Source of the DNA: Myroides odoratimimus
GTDB lineage: Bacteria > Bacteroidota > Bacteroidia > Flavobacteriales > Flavobacteriaceae
Reading direction: 5' to 3'
DNA: 64,000 nt
NCBI RefSeq assembly: GCF_001485415.1
Contig: NZ_BCMQ01000005.1
Span: 186,001 to 250,000 of the forward strand
A program made the position numbers and the translations under genes. The notes beneath the pieces are model-generated. The model ran no database searches and was not told where the DNA came from. It saw only the letters and a program-made list of their open reading frames with translations. This document shows positions 44,089 to 54,620 of this stretch, one piece after another; the stretch's first letter is position 1, and the number at the start of each line of letters is the position of its first letter.

Positions 44089-45399
44089 ATGAGTAGTATA
44101 GTAGCCATAGTTGGTAGACCAAACGTAGGGAAGTCAACTTTTTTTAATCGATTGATTCAAAGAAGAGATGCCATCGTAGATTCGGTTAGTGGAGTGACAC
44201 GTGATAGAAACTACGGCAAGTCAGAGTGGAATGGAAGAGAGTTCTCAGTGATTGACACTGGAGGATATATAAAAGGATCTGACGATGTTTTTGAAGGTGA
44301 GATTAGACGTCAAGTATCTTTAGCTATTGAAGAGTGTGATGTAGTAATATTTGTAGTAGATGTAGAAGAGGGTATTACACCTATGGATGCTGAAGTAGCT
44401 CGTTTATTGCGCAAGGAGACTAAACCTGTATTCGTAGCTGTAAATAAAGTGGACAGCTCGAAGCGTATGGATGATACATTCGAGTTCTATAACCTAGGTT
44501 TAGGAGAGATATACCCTATCGCAGGGATGAGTGGAAGTGGTACTGGAGATCTATTAGATGCTGTAGTAGCTGCATTGCCAGAAGAAGAAGTAAGAGAGAC
44601 AGAAGAAGAAGAGTTACCACGTTTTTGTGTTGTAGGTCGTCCTAATGCTGGTAAATCTAGTTTTATCAATGCACTTATTGGTGAAGATCGTTATATCGTT
44701 ACAGATATTGCTGGTACTACACGTGATGCTATTGATACGCGTTTTACACAGTTTGGTTTTGACTTTAACTTAGTGGATACTGCGGGTATCCGTAGAAAAT
44801 CAAAAGTAAAAGAAGACTTAGAGTTCTACTCAGTGATGAGATCTGTGAGAGCTATCGAGCACAGTGATGTATGTATCCTTATGGTAGATGCTACACGCGG
44901 GTTCGAAGGACAGGATCAGAATATATTCTGGTTAGCAGAGAAGAATAGAAAAGGGGTTGTTATCCTTGTAAACAAATGGGATTTAGTAGAGAAAGATACT
45001 ATGACTACTAAACAGTTTGAAGATAGAATCCGTCAAGAGATCGCGCCATTTACAGATGTGCCTATTATCTTTACCTCTACAGTGACTAAACAGCGTTTAT
45101 TAAAAGCGTTAGAGACTGCTGTGGAAGTATATGAAAATAGAAAAGCAAGAATTTCGACTTCTAAATTTAATGAAGCGATGTTGCCTATCGTAGAGAATAC
45201 GCCACCTCCTGCAATTAAAGGAAAATATATCAAGATAAAATACTGTATGCAATTGCCTACAGCTACACCTCAATTCGTATTTTTTGCTAACTTGCCACAA
45301 TATATCAAAGACCCTTACAAACGATATATTGAGAATAAGTTAAGAGAAATGTACAACTTCAGTGGTGTGCCTATCGATATTTATTTCCGTCAGAAATAG
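44089..45399 (+). CDS. der: GTPase Der (EngA)
   Basis: 436 residues. Two GTPase domains in tandem (GRPNVGKST near 9-17; GRPNAGKSS near 184-192), each with DTxG (DTGG, DTAG) and NKxD (NKVD, NKWD), then the KH-like domain. Acts in 50S ribosome assembly. Its terminator overlaps the start region of the next gene. Confidence 0.97.
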   Translation: MSSIVAIVGRPNVGKSTFFNRLIQRRDAIVDSVSGVTRDRNYGKSEWNGREFSVIDTGGYIKGSDDVFEGEIRRQVSLAIEECDVVIFVVDVEEGITPMDAEVARLLRKETKPVFVAVNKVDSSKRMDDTFEFYNLGLGEIYPIAGMSGSGTGDLLDAVVAALPEEEVRETEEEELPRFCVVGRPNAGKSSFINALIGEDRYIVTDIAGTTRDAIDTRFTQFGFDFNLVDTAGIRRKSKVKEDLEFYSVMRSVRAIEHSDVCILMVDATRGFEGQDQNIFWLAEKNRKGVVILVNKWDLVEKDTMTTKQFEDRIRQEIAPFTDVPIIFTSTVTKQRLLKALETAVEVYENRKARISTSKFNEAMLPIVENTPPPAIKGKYIKIKYCMQLPTATPQFVFFANLPQYIKDPYKRYIENKLREMYNFSGVPIDIYFRQK

Positions 45400-45423
45400 T
45401 AAGTAATATATTCTATATATACT

Positions 45424-45459
45424 AGCGGTCTTTGTGTAATAACATTGACCGCTTTTTTT
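45424..45459 (+). terminator. Terminator after der
   Basis: Seven-bp stem AGCGGTC / GACCGCT (45424-45430, 45447-45453) and seven T ending directly before the ATG at 45460. Confidence 0.8.
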
Positions 45460-48204
45460 ATGAGAAACTTATTGACGTTACTACTATTAATCTCCTGTGT
45501 GAATATGTACTCACAGAGTACTGTGAATATTACTGGGACAGTAGTAGATAGTTTAAAACAGCCGATAGAAGCGGTGACGGTATACCTATCGAAAGAGAAA
45601 GACTCTACGCTAGTGGAGTACACCATGACGGATGTCAAAGGTAACTTTAAGCTTGCCTTCAGTAAGCTATCTGATCCTTCAGTGCTCAAGCTTTCTATGG
45701 TAGGGTACCAAGATTACGCTAAGAAGTTTGAAAAAGGGGTACAAGAAAATATAGACCTTAAAACACTTATCCTTAAAGAATATGGCAATCAGCTAGACGA
45801 AGTGCTGATTGTGGCAGATGCTCCACCTATTCGAATGAAGAAAGATACTTTAGAGTTTAACGCTGCTTCGTTTAAGGTAAGACCTGATGCTAATCTTGAA
45901 GAGCTTTTAAAGAATCTACCAGGAGTGCAACTAGATGAAAATAAAAAGATCACGGTCAATGGTAAGCCTGTCAATGAAATCTTAGTCAATGGTAAACCTT
46001 TCTTTAACGAAGATGGTGCAGTAGCGCTAGAGAACTTACCTGCTGAGATTATCCAGAAAGTACAAGTCACTGAAAAAAAGACTAAGAAAGAAAAATTCAC
46101 AGGTGAACGCAGTAGAACAGATGATGCGAGTATCAATATCACGATAGACGAGGATAAGAATAAAGGGCACTTTGGACGAGTATCAGGCGGATATGGAACA
46201 GATGAGCACTATGAAGCAGGAATGTTCTTAAACACCTTTAATAAGCGTAGAAAGATTAGTCTGATCGGATCTGCTAATAATATTAACGCTGTTGGGTTCT
46301 CTATGGACAAGGTGTTTGATAATATGCGTACAGGGCGCTCTAGAGGAGGGCTTACAGAGTCGCGTATGTTAGGATTAAACTTTGTAGAAGATGTATCCGA
46401 TAAGCTCAAGGTTAATGGTAGTTACGATTATAACTTTGCAGAGACAGAACAAGCTAATAAGTCATCTAGTACTAAGTTTTTGCCTTCAGGGCAGTTTAGC
46501 ACAGATTCTAATTCTTCTTCCCTAGGAGGGAATGAAGGGCATAGGGGGAATGTATCTGTAGACTATATGGGAGAGAAAGACGCTTTCTATTTTAGCCCTC
46601 ATTTTAGTACAGATCACACCTATTCGACTAGTGAGAGCAATCAAGTATCTTATGATGAGCATGGAGAAAAACTGAATAGTAGCAATGCTCACTCATCATC
46701 TAGAGGAAACTCAGATAGTTTTAGTTCATCTGCACAGTATACACGCAAGTTTAAAAAAGAGGGACAATATCTAAGTATAGGTTTTAATAATAGCAATAGG
46801 AGTGCTACAAATAATGCATTGAGCGAATCTCTGACGCAGTTTTTTCAATCAGATACAGAAGACGATTGGCGTAGACAGTACAGAAAGAATTATACGACTA
46901 CGGATAGTTATGGTATATCTGTAGAATTCACACAGCCGATTACAGATTCATTAAGAGTATCTATAGGTGTGGACTGGAGTAGAAATCAGAGCATTAACGA
47001 TCTGCAAGTGTTTAACTATAATGAGACAGAGCAGGGGTATACTGATGTCAATGTACTAGAGACAAATAGATATACGGATATTGGGAATAAGGTGTCTCCT
47101 TATGTAAACTTTGCGTTGAATAAGAATAAGTACAATATTAATATTTCGACGAGGACTCAGATCGTTAAGAATACAGCTACTGCTCTTTATAATGCGAAGT
47201 GGTATAGTCTAGATAAACACTACATCGACCCGAATATTAATGCTATGATTAATTATAGACTGACGAAGGATAAGAGTCTATTCGGTATCTATCGATATAA
47301 TGTGAATTATCAAAGTGCAAGCCAATTACTAGATATCACAGATATCTCTAACCCATTAACGACTACGATCGGTAACCCGGATCTGAAGCCTACTGGGCAG
47401 CATAACGTTAATCTTAGCTACCGTTCGTATGACTTTCAGACTCGTGCTGGATATAGTATTTCGGCTAATGCAGGAATATTTGATAATAGTATAGTAGGAT
47501 CTGTAATCTATGATGAGGATAAGAAGGCTATCTCTACGTATAAGAATATACAAGGGAACTACCAATGGGGAGTTACAGCTGACTGGTTTAAGAATAGTAA
47601 GTGGGGAGAGCATGCGCTGAGATACGGTATTATGTTTAGATATAATCAGACCATTAATAATGGGTATATAGACGGAGAGACCTATACCGCTAGAGGGAAT
47701 ACGATGGGACCACGTGTGTATCTAACCTATGATTACGGAGAATGGGTGTCTATAAAACCATCATATAACTATAATTATAATAGAACGAGTTATACTAATT
47801 TCTCTGTAGATAAGGCTTCTAACTTTACACATAGATTTAATATACAGACAACAACGTATTGGCCGAAGAAGGTTACATTTGGTAACGACTTTGCTTATAA
47901 TTATAATTCACAGATTGCTAAAGGCTTTAAGAAAGATTTCTATATGTGGAATATTAGTCTAGCGTATGATTTCTATAAAGACAAATTCAGTGCTAAGGTG
48001 AAAGTGTATGATGTATTAAATCAGAATACTAGTAGTACACGTACCATCGACCCAATGCAGATAGTGGATTCTGAGAGTTTGGTACTGAAGCGATATGTGA
48101 TGTTCTCATTGACTTATAAGCTTAATGAGTTCGCAGGAACTAAAAAAGGAGGGAATAGAGGAAGAGGAGGAGTCTCTAGACCGATGCGTGTGATGAGGTA
48201 TTAA
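45460..48204 (+). CDS. Outer membrane beta-barrel protein with carboxypeptidase-like and plug-like domains
   Basis: 914 residues from ATG 45460. Signal peptide 1-18 (ends MYSQ). A carboxypeptidase-regulatory domain at about 22-105 (NITGTVVDSLKQPIEAVTVYL), then a plug-like domain (KDTLEFNAASFKVRPDANLEELLKNL split over 125-150; NGKPVNEILVNGKPFFNED), then a long barrel in the style of PF14905. TonB-dependent-receptor relatives of this kind lack a clear TonB box and their substrate is unknown. The Arg/Gly-rich end (GGNRGRGGVSRPMRVMRY) is unusual. No SusD partner follows. Confidence 0.85.
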   Translation: MRNLLTLLLLISCVNMYSQSTVNITGTVVDSLKQPIEAVTVYLSKEKDSTLVEYTMTDVKGNFKLAFSKLSDPSVLKLSMVGYQDYAKKFEKGVQENIDLKTLILKEYGNQLDEVLIVADAPPIRMKKDTLEFNAASFKVRPDANLEELLKNLPGVQLDENKKITVNGKPVNEILVNGKPFFNEDGAVALENLPAEIIQKVQVTEKKTKKEKFTGERSRTDDASINITIDEDKNKGHFGRVSGGYGTDEHYEAGMFLNTFNKRRKISLIGSANNINAVGFSMDKVFDNMRTGRSRGGLTESRMLGLNFVEDVSDKLKVNGSYDYNFAETEQANKSSSTKFLPSGQFSTDSNSSSLGGNEGHRGNVSVDYMGEKDAFYFSPHFSTDHTYSTSESNQVSYDEHGEKLNSSNAHSSSRGNSDSFSSSAQYTRKFKKEGQYLSIGFNNSNRSATNNALSESLTQFFQSDTEDDWRRQYRKNYTTTDSYGISVEFTQPITDSLRVSIGVDWSRNQSINDLQVFNYNETEQGYTDVNVLETNRYTDIGNKVSPYVNFALNKNKYNINISTRTQIVKNTATALYNAKWYSLDKHYIDPNINAMINYRLTKDKSLFGIYRYNVNYQSASQLLDITDISNPLTTTIGNPDLKPTGQHNVNLSYRSYDFQTRAGYSISANAGIFDNSIVGSVIYDEDKKAISTYKNIQGNYQWGVTADWFKNSKWGEHALRYGIMFRYNQTINNGYIDGETYTARGNTMGPRVYLTYDYGEWVSIKPSYNYNYNRTSYTNFSVDKASNFTHRFNIQTTTYWPKKVTFGNDFAYNYNSQIAKGFKKDFYMWNISLAYDFYKDKFSAKVKVYDVLNQNTSSTRTIDPMQIVDSESLVLKRYVMFSLTYKLNEFAGTKKGGNRGRGGVSRPMRVMRY

Positions 48205-48239
48205 AAAAAGGACTTAAGTAAAATACAAGAAAATATAGT

Positions 48240-48291
48240 AAAGGCAAGTCGAGTATAGCTAGAATAGGAGTTATACTCGATTTGCCTTTTT
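48240..48291 (+). terminator. Terminator after the barrel-protein gene
   Basis: Long stem: AAGGCAA and CGAGTATA on the left with TATACTCG and TTGCCTT on the right (48240-48257, 48272-48288), then T. Confidence 0.83.
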
Positions 48292-48302
48292 GACTTGTGC
48301 GG

Positions 48303-48373
48303 TTTGACTCCGTAGTGAGTCCGTTATGTGTCCGTACTGACTCCGTAGTATCAAGAGAAATAACGGAGTCAGT
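48303..48373. repeat. 11-bp repeat array with facing copy (element C)
   Basis: Four direct units: TTTGACTCCGT, AGTGAGTCCGT, TATGTGTCCGT, ACTGACTCCGT (48303-48346), then an exact inverted copy of the last unit, ACGGAGTCAGT, at 48363-48373, which allows a 12-bp hairpin. The region lies between convergent genes. Confidence 0.7.
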
Positions 48374-48422
48374 ATGAAGGTGTAAAATAGTTGTGTTGTA
48401 AAGACAGCGAGCGAGAGTGCAT

Positions 48423-48473
48423 AAAAAAAGCAGGCAATGTAGAAGCGACTAGCACTAACTATATTACCTGCTT
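48423..48473 (-). terminator. Terminator of the TPM/LemA operon
   Basis: Fifteen-bp stem with two G-T pairs (48428-48442 with 48459-48473) and a minus-strand T run; 23 bases after the stop of the TPM gene. Confidence 0.8.
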
Positions 48474-48495
48474 ATATGTTTAGAATGACGTATGT

Positions 48496-49326
48496 CTACC
48501 AGCTACCGCTAGATCCTCCTCCGGAGAACCCACCGCCGCCAAAGCCTCCACCGAAGCCTCCGCCACCGCCTCCACTTCCGAAGCCACCACCGCCACCGAA
48601 GCTTCCGCCGCCTCCGCCACCACGGCCAAGACTGCTTAATACAAGGATGTCTAGTAAGCTACTTCCAAAGTCACGTGAGCGATGATTACCTCCGCCTCTT
48701 CCATTGTTATCTTTCTTACCGAATACGATAGTCAGTACGATGATCAGTATAATGATTCCTAAACACGCTAGACCACCGATGCTATTATCACCATCTGTTC
48801 TAACGGTCTTGTCTGCCTTATATGTACCCGTCAATAGCTGGAAGATGGCATCTGTCCCTTTGTCTAATCCTGCGTAATAATCATTGCGCTTAAACTCTGG
48901 GATAATGATATTACGGATAATCTCTCCTCCTTGTCCGGCTGTGATAAGGTGTTCTACTCCATAACCAGGGTAGATACCGATCTGACGTTCTTTTGCCGCC
49001 ATAAGGATTACGATACCATTGTCCTTTCCTTTCTGTCCGATGCCCCATTCTTGTCCCCATTTAGGTCCTAGTATACCAATGTTTTCTCCTTTTAGAGATG
49101 GAATGGTAATTAGGACTATCTGAGTAGAAGTAGAATCACTATAAGCAATGAGTTTGCGCTCTAGCTGCTTCATTTGATTCGCTTCTAATATGGTAGCATA
49201 GTCGTATACAGAAGTTTGGAAAGAGGGTTTCTTAGGGACGTCTAATTGAGCATAAGTTACCTGTGATAATAATAGAATTATAATCAGGGTTATGAAATGA
49301 TATGCTTTTAGTAATAGCTTGATCAT
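48496..49326 (-). CDS. TPM-domain membrane protein with Gly-rich tail
   Basis: 276 residues from ATG 49326 (MIKLLLKAYHFITLIIILLL); a longer frame starts at 49377 inside the upstream gene. Signal peptide to about residue 26 (TYAQ), TPM domain about 30-170 (VYDYATILEANQMKQLERKL; GIVILMAAKERQIGIYPGYG), a membrane helix near 190-212 (ACLGIIILIIVLTIVFG) and a tail made almost only of Gly, Ser and Phe. Related to YgcG. Last gene of the operon with lemA; role in the envelope not settled. Confidence 0.88.
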   Translation of the reverse strand: MIKLLLKAYHFITLIIILLLSQVTYAQLDVPKKPSFQTSVYDYATILEANQMKQLERKLIAYSDSTSTQIVLITIPSLKGENIGILGPKWGQEWGIGQKGKDNGIVILMAAKERQIGIYPGYGVEHLITAGQGGEIIRNIIIPEFKRNDYYAGLDKGTDAIFQLLTGTYKADKTVRTDGDNSIGGLACLGIIILIIVLTIVFGKKDNNGRGGGNHRSRDFGSSLLDILVLSSLGRGGGGGGSFGGGGGFGSGGGGGGFGGGFGGGGFSGGGSSGSW

Positions 49327-49330
49327 TGAT

Positions 49331-49771
49331 TTATGCTTTTGAAATTTCGTTTGATAATTCGTTTTTATTTTCTTCAAGTGAAGGGAAGTGTACTTTTAGT
49401 TGACTTCCTGCTTTTAGGATCCCGTAGACTAATCCTTCTTTGAACAGACCTTGTCTGAAGTGATTAATCACTAGTTCTTTGGTTCCTTCCCAGAAGTTAT
49501 CTGATCTAACTTTATGATCTATTCCCTGATCACCCAGTATCACGAATGCTTTAGAGTTAATACAGATGTAAAACAGTACACCATTTCTAGCAGCTGTCTT
49601 ATCTATGCCTAATTCAAAGAAGACCTCCTGAGCTCTTTCAAAAGGATCTTTCTTAGAAGTCGTTTCGATATGTACTCTAATCTCTCCAGAAGTATTCTTT
49701 TCTGCTTGAGTTATAGCAAGAACAATTTCTTCTTCATCCGTTTTGGTTAAAAACTCTCTTAGTCTATCCAT
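49331..49771 (-). CDS. TPM-domain protein, cytosolic or peripheral
   Basis: 146 residues without signal peptide. TPM-fold pattern: ITQAEKNTSGEIRVHIE, NGVLFYICINSKAFVILGDQGID, and FKEGLVYGILKAGSQLKVHFP. It lies between lemA and the second TPM gene, 11 and 4 bases away; such LemA/TPM/TPM triplets are common in Bacteroidota. Confidence 0.88.
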   Translation of the reverse strand: MDRLREFLTKTDEEEIVLAITQAEKNTSGEIRVHIETTSKKDPFERAQEVFFELGIDKTAARNGVLFYICINSKAFVILGDQGIDHKVRSDNFWEGTKELVINHFRQGLFKEGLVYGILKAGSQLKVHFPSLEENKNELSNEISKA

Positions 49772-49782
49772 TTTATAGTTTT

Positions 49783-50367
49783 TTAGAATTTTACTTCAGG
49801 TGCTTTCTCTGCTCCAGCTTCTGCTTGGAAGTAAGGTCTTTCTTTATAATCGCTTAAGAAGAACTTATTAGGCATCTTAAGTACATAACTGTTATATACA
49901 GCTACAGCGTCATTAAAACGAGTACGTTGAGTTAATATTTGGTTCTCTGTACTAGCTAGTTCATCTTGTAGTTTTAAGAAGTTTTGATTTGTTTTTAAAT
50001 CAGGGTATTTCTCTACAGTTACTAATAATCTTCCTAATGCACTAGATACACCAGATTGAGCTTGTTGGAATTCTTGGAATTGTTCAGGGGTTACATTAGA
50101 TGGGTCTATATTAATAGAAGTAGCTTTTGCACGCGCATTTACTACAGCTTCTAATGTTGATTTTTCGAAGTCAGCAGCCCCTTTTACTGTGTTTACTAAG
50201 TTTCCGATAAGGTCGTTTCTACGTTGGTAAGCCCCTTGCACATCAGCCCAAGATTTATCTGTAGCCTGTTTGTGTACTAGAGCCGAGTTGTTGTAGTTCA
50301 TAGATAGCATAAAGTATCCTCCGATTAATACTACAAGTACGATGATAATTGGTAAAGCTTTTTTCAT
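49783..50367 (-). CDS. lemA: LemA family protein
   Basis: 194 residues. N-terminal membrane helix (about 4-22), then the helical LemA domain with SWADVQGAYQRRNDLIGNLVN, LKTNQNFLKLQDELASTENQI and RTRFNDAVAVYNSYVLKMPN. The domain is probably periplasmic; function unclear. 16 bases after the MerR gene. Confidence 0.93.
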   Translation of the reverse strand: MKKALPIIIVLVVLIGGYFMLSMNYNNSALVHKQATDKSWADVQGAYQRRNDLIGNLVNTVKGAADFEKSTLEAVVNARAKATSINIDPSNVTPEQFQEFQQAQSGVSSALGRLLVTVEKYPDLKTNQNFLKLQDELASTENQILTQRTRFNDAVAVYNSYVLKMPNKFFLSDYKERPYFQAEAGAEKAPEVKF

Positions 50368-50383
50368 TTTGATTTTTTGTTAT

Positions 50384-50713
50384 TTAGAGTTCATTTTTAA
50401 TATTCAGTAGCGCTGTTTTGATTCCTTCTAGTTTCTGTATGATTTCGAAGTTATCCATAATGTCTTTTGCATTCTTCTTCATGTGTTCTTTAGCACCGTC
50501 TAGTGTGAATCCTCTTTCTTTCACTAAGTGATAGATGAGCTGAAGATTTTGCACATCCTGAGGTGTGAACATTCGATTTCCTTTTGCATTCTTTCTAGGT
50601 TTGATAATGTCAAATTCTTTCTCCCAGAATCGCAATAACGAAGCATTTACATCAAATGCCTTGGCAAGTTCGCCAATGCTATAGTATCGTTTATCAGGTA
50701 AGTTTAATTCCAT
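50384..50713 (-). CDS. MerR-family DNA-binding protein
   Basis: 109 residues. MerR winged helix: RYYSIGELAKAFDVNASLLRFWEKEFD, then GNRMFTPQDVQNLQLIYHLV. Only a short helix follows, so there is no sizeable ligand domain. The start overlaps the stop of the M23 gene by one base (TAATG). Regulates an unknown target, possibly its own operon. Confidence 0.9.
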   Translation of the reverse strand: MELNLPDKRYYSIGELAKAFDVNASLLRFWEKEFDIIKPRKNAKGNRMFTPQDVQNLQLIYHLVKERGFTLDGAKEHMKKNAKDIMDNFEIIQKLEGIKTALLNIKNEL

Positions 50714-51690
50714 TAGTCAAGTGATTGGTTTTCTTGGTTAGCTTCTTGTGATAGAAGTTCAAATTCTTTAGCAGAGATTTCTCCGTAGTAGTAATTCAGT
50801 GGATTGACTACGTTCCCTTGGTAGTGTACCTCATAGTGTAAGTGAGGACCAGAGCTACGCCCAGTACTACCTACATATCCTATGATATCTCCACGTTTAA
50901 CAGACTGTCCAGCTCGAGCTTGGTACTTGCTTAAGTGAGCGTACCTAGTTAGGTATCCATATCCGTGATCTATCTCGATTAGGTTACCATACCCAGATAG
51001 TTCGTTGTTAGCACGGATTACTTTACCGTCTCCAGTAGCGTATATCGGAGTACCTACCTCTGCAGAGAAGTCCATACCAGCGTGGAACTTCTTGATTTTA
51101 GTAAAGGGGTCACTACGATATCCGTATCCAGATGCCATTCTCTTTAGATCTTCATTCTTCACTGGCTGTATCGCAGGGATAGAAGATAAGAATTCTTCTT
51201 TCTTCTTGGCCAGTGCGATGATGTCATCTAAGGATTGGGACTGTATGGCTACTTGTTTCAGTAGTTGATCCATCTTCACATTCGTTTCTGTCAACAGCTT
51301 TTCGTTGTTAAGCCCTACGAATGATCTATATCTATTAATACCTCCTAGGCCAGACTTGCGTTGTTCATCAGGGATAGGCGCGGTATTAAAGTAAGCTCTA
51401 TAGATATCGTTATCTCGCACCTCTAATTCGTCTAGTACCTCTGTGATCAGGTCAAGTTTCTTGTTTAGAAGAGTATAGTTAGTTTTGAATTCTGCTATTT
51501 CTCTAGCTTGTTTCTTTTCTTTAGGAGTTTGTAGGATATCACTATTAATTAAAAAGATTAATCCAAGCACTCCAAAAATAGCTGCTGTTAGTAAAAACAA
51601 GAGTATATTACCTATCTGTCTAAACTTTTTAGGGCGTATTTTAAGGAACGCTAATTTTTCAGGGTCGTAATAATATTTTACCTTAGCCAT
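50713..51690 (-). CDS. M23-family peptidoglycan endopeptidase, membrane anchored
   Basis: 325 residues. Membrane helix about 28-50, a coiled-coil-like stretch about 65-120, and a C-terminal LytM/M23 domain with HAGMDFSAEVGTPIYATGDG and SSGPHLHYEVHYQG: zinc ligands HxxxD and HxH are intact, so it should be active. Probably cuts peptide cross-links in the periplasm. First gene of the operon with merR, lemA and TPM genes, divergent from alaS. Confidence 0.92.
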   Translation of the reverse strand: MAKVKYYYDPEKLAFLKIRPKKFRQIGNILLFLLTAAIFGVLGLIFLINSDILQTPKEKKQAREIAEFKTNYTLLNKKLDLITEVLDELEVRDNDIYRAYFNTAPIPDEQRKSGLGGINRYRSFVGLNNEKLLTETNVKMDQLLKQVAIQSQSLDDIIALAKKKEEFLSSIPAIQPVKNEDLKRMASGYGYRSDPFTKIKKFHAGMDFSAEVGTPIYATGDGKVIRANNELSGYGNLIEIDHGYGYLTRYAHLSKYQARAGQSVKRGDIIGYVGSTGRSSGPHLHYEVHYQGNVVNPLNYYYGEISAKEFELLSQEANQENQSLD

Positions 51691-51706
51691 ATTTTTAAAA
51701 AAACAC

Positions 51707-51714
51707 TATTTTTG
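51707..51714 (+). promoter_or_regulatory. Possible -7 box of alaS
   Basis: TATTTTTG, exact consensus, but 200 bases before the alaS ATG and without a TTG partner. A long alaS leader would result. Confidence 0.3.
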
Positions 51715-51914
51715 CACTATCTTTTTTGTATCTTATAAGAAGTGCTGTCATTGGTTAGCTAACAAATTTAAAAAATGTTTTCGTTATAATGATAGTTTAA
51801 GTGCCAAAGAGAATAAAATAAAAGCTAGTTATTCGTTAATTTATAATATGTTTAACAACTAACCGAATAACTTAATAATAAGAATATAAAAGAATAAATT
51901 AGTTTCCAAAGGAT

Positions 51915-54542
51915 ATGAAATCACAAGAAATTCGTCAGAAGTTTTTAAACTTTTTTGAAGAAAGAGGTCACATGGTAGTGCCTTCTGCTCCGATCGTTCT
52001 TAAAGACGATCCAACTTTAATGTTTAATAACTCTGGGATGGCCCAGTTTAAAGAGTATTTCTTAGGAAACGCCAAGCCTAAAAGTAACCGTATCACTGAT
52101 ACACAGAAGTGTCTTCGCGTGTCTGGTAAGCACAATGACTTAGAAGAGGTAGGTATCGATACATACCACCACACAATGTTCGAGATGCTAGGGAACTGGA
52201 GTTTCGGAGATTACTTTAAGAAAGAAGCTATCAATTGGGCTTGGGAATTATTGACTGAAGTTTATAACATCCCTAAAGATATTTTATACGTTACTGTATT
52301 TGAAGGTAGCGAAGAGGAGAACGTTCCTTTTGACCAAGAAGCTTATGATATTTGGAGTACCCTAATCGGCAAGGATCGTATCCTGATGGGGAATAAGAAA
52401 GATAACTTCTGGGAAATGGGAGATCAAGGACCTTGTGGACCATGTACTGAGATACACGTAGATATCCGTAGTGCTGAGGAGAAGGCAAAGATAGCGGGTA
52501 GAGAATTAGTGAATGGAGATCATCCACAGGTAGTAGAGATCTGGAATAACGTATTTATGGAGTTTAACCGTAAAGCGGATGGTTCGCTAGAGAAGTTACC
52601 TGCTCAGCACGTAGATACAGGTATGGGGTTTGAGCGTCTATGTATGGTGCTTCAAGGAGTACAGTCTAACTATGACACAGATGTATTCTCTCCACTTATC
52701 GCTAAAGTATCTGAGCTAACAGGTGGTAAATACACAATGAAAGCAAAAGATGATGAGGAAGAGAAGATTAATATCGCTATCCGCGTTATCGTTGACCACG
52801 TAAGAGCAGTTGCCTTTGCTATTGCAGATGGGCAGTTGCCTTCTAACAATGGAGCAGGGTATGTGATCCGTCGTATCTTACGTCGTGCTATTCGCTATGC
52901 ATTTACGTTCTTAGATAAGAAAGAACCATTCATCTATGAGTTAGTAGAGGTGTTAAGTACACAGATGGGAGCATTCTTCCCAGAAATCACTAGTCAAAAA
53001 GAATTAGTGAAAAACGTGATTAAAGAAGAAGAAACTTCTTTCTTAAGAACGTTAGAGCAAGGGTTACATTTATTAGACAATGTGATCAAACAAACAGAAG
53101 GTAAAGTAGTATCAGGAGTGAAGGCTTTTGAACTATACGATACTTTTGGTTTCCCTATTGACTTGACAGCGCTTATCCTTAGAGAGAAAGGGTATGAACT
53201 AGACGAAGCTGGTTTTGACGCAGCAATGTTAGAACAAAAAACACGTTCTCGTGCGGCTTCAGAAGTATCTACTGATGACTGGACTGTGTTAGTGTCAGGA
53301 AATGTAGAGCAGTTCGTAGGATATGATCAGTTAGAGAATGAAGTGAAGATCACTCGTTATAGAAAGATTGACAGTAAAAAAGATGGTAAGTTATTCCAAA
53401 TCGTGTTAGATTCTACTCCATTCTATCCAGAAGGAGGAGGACAGGTAGGAGATACTGGAATATTAGTATCTGCTAATGACACTATCCAAGTAATCGATAC
53501 GAAAAAAGAGAATAACTTAATATTACATATCGTAAGAGAGCTTCCTGCTAATGTAGAAGGAACTCTAGTAGCGAAGGTAGATGTAGAAGCGCGTAAGCAA
53601 TCTATGGCTAACCACTCTGCTACTCACTTACTACACCAAGCATTGCGCACTATCTTAGGTACTCACGTAGAACAAAAAGGTTCGTTAGTGGCTCCTACGC
53701 ACTTGCGCTTTGACTTCTCTCACTTCTCTAAAGTGACAGAAGAAGAGTTAGCACAAGTAGAGGTATTCGTGAATGATAGAATTCACGATCACTTGCCATT
53801 AGTAGAGCGCAGAAGTATACCGATGGCTCAGGCTATTGCTGAAGGTGCTATGGCATTATTCGGTGAAAAATACGGTGATGAGGTACGTGCTATTAAGTTT
53901 GGAGAGAGTATGGAGCTATGTGGAGGTACTCACGTAGGAAATACAAGTGATATCTGGCAGTTCAAGATCGTAAGTGAAGGAGCTGTAGCTGCTGGTATTC
54001 GTCGTATTGAGGCGATTACGAATAAAGCTGCTCGTCAGTTCTACGTAGAACAAGAAGATACATTAAAAGAGCTTAAAGCAGTATTAAAGAATCCACAAGA
54101 TACCTTAAAAGCGGTAGTATCTCTTCAAGATGAGAATGCTAAACTTAAAAAACAAGTAGAGCAATTATTAAAAGAGAAAGCAAAGAACCTAAAAGGAGAC
54201 TTAAAAGGTCAAATCCAAGAGGTAAACGGTATCTCTTTCTTAGCTGTAGAAGTGGACTTAGATGCTGCTGGAGCAAAGGACCTTGCGTATGAGTTAGGTA
54301 ATGAGTTCTCTAATCTATATGTACTGCTTGGTAGTGTAGCGAATGATAAGCCAATGCTGACTTGTTATGTATCTAAAGATATAGTAGAGAGCAAAGGTCT
54401 TAATGCAGGTACTATCGTACGTGAGTTAGGTAAACACATCCAAGGTGGTGGTGGTGGACAAGCGTTCTTCGCTACAGCAGGAGGTAAGAACCCAGCAGGT
54501 ATGGCAGACGCTATCGCTCACGCAAAAGATTATTTGAAATAG
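51915..54542 (+). CDS. alaS: Alanine--tRNA ligase
   Basis: 875 residues. Class II core ([37 protein letters not shown]), editing domain with [11 protein letters not shown] and [11 protein letters not shown], and the C-terminal DHHA1 domain ending [20 protein letters not shown]. Standard length. Confidence 0.98.
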   Translation: MKSQEIRQKFLNFFEERGHMVVPSAPIVLKDDPTLMFNNSGMAQFKEYFLGNAKPKSNRITDTQKCLRVSGKHNDLEEVGIDTYHHTMFEMLGNWSFGDYFKKEAINWAWELLTEVYNIPKDILYVTVFEGSEEENVPFDQEAYDIWSTLIGKDRILMGNKKDNFWEMGDQGPCGPCTEIHVDIRSAEEKAKIAGRELVNGDHPQVVEIWNNVFMEFNRKADGSLEKLPAQHVDTGMGFERLCMVLQGVQSNYDTDVFSPLIAKVSELTGGKYTMKAKDDEEEKINIAIRVIVDHVRAVAFAIADGQLPSNNGAGYVIRRILRRAIRYAFTFLDKKEPFIYELVEVLSTQMGAFFPEITSQKELVKNVIKEEETSFLRTLEQGLHLLDNVIKQTEGKVVSGVKAFELYDTFGFPIDLTALILREKGYELDEAGFDAAMLEQKTRSRAASEVSTDDWTVLVSGNVEQFVGYDQLENEVKITRYRKIDSKKDGKLFQIVLDSTPFYPEGGGQVGDTGILVSANDTIQVIDTKKENNLILHIVRELPANVEGTLVAKVDVEARKQSMANHSATHLLHQALRTILGTHVEQKGSLVAPTHLRFDFSHFSKVTEEELAQVEVFVNDRIHDHLPLVERRSIPMAQAIAEGAMALFGEKYGDEVRAIKFGESMELCGGTHVGNTSDIWQFKIVSEGAVAAGIRRIEAITNKAARQFYVEQEDTLKELKAVLKNPQDTLKAVVSLQDENAKLKKQVEQLLKEKAKNLKGDLKGQIQEVNGISFLAVEVDLDAAGAKDLAYELGNEFSNLYVLLGSVANDKPMLTCYVSKDIVESKGLNAGTIVRELGKHIQGGGGGQAFFATAGGKNPAGMADAIAHAKDYLK

Positions 54543-54545
54543 TAT

Positions 54546-54600
54546 TATATTTGTAATAATAATAGATAAAAAAAGATTCTCATATGAGAATCTTTTTTTT
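54546..54600 (+). terminator. Terminator after alaS, with a -7 box just before it
   Basis: Perfect palindromic hairpin: AAAAAAAGATTCTCAT (54568-54583) and its reverse complement (54584-54599), ending in eight T. A TATATTTG box lies at 54546-54553, so a transcript for the next gene started there would run through the hairpin. Confidence 0.8.
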
Positions 54601-54620
54601 GTTCAAGAGTTCATCAGATT

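Noticed and set aside
48476..48685. Plus-strand frame coding for a proline-rich peptide
   Set aside because: It is the antisense shadow of the glycine-rich tail of the TPM protein on the minus strand; glycine codons read backwards give proline.
51715..51914. Riboswitch or T-box in the long alaS leader
   Set aside because: The region is AT-rich, lacks a T-box motif or clear hairpin with terminator, and T-boxes are not expected in Bacteroidota.
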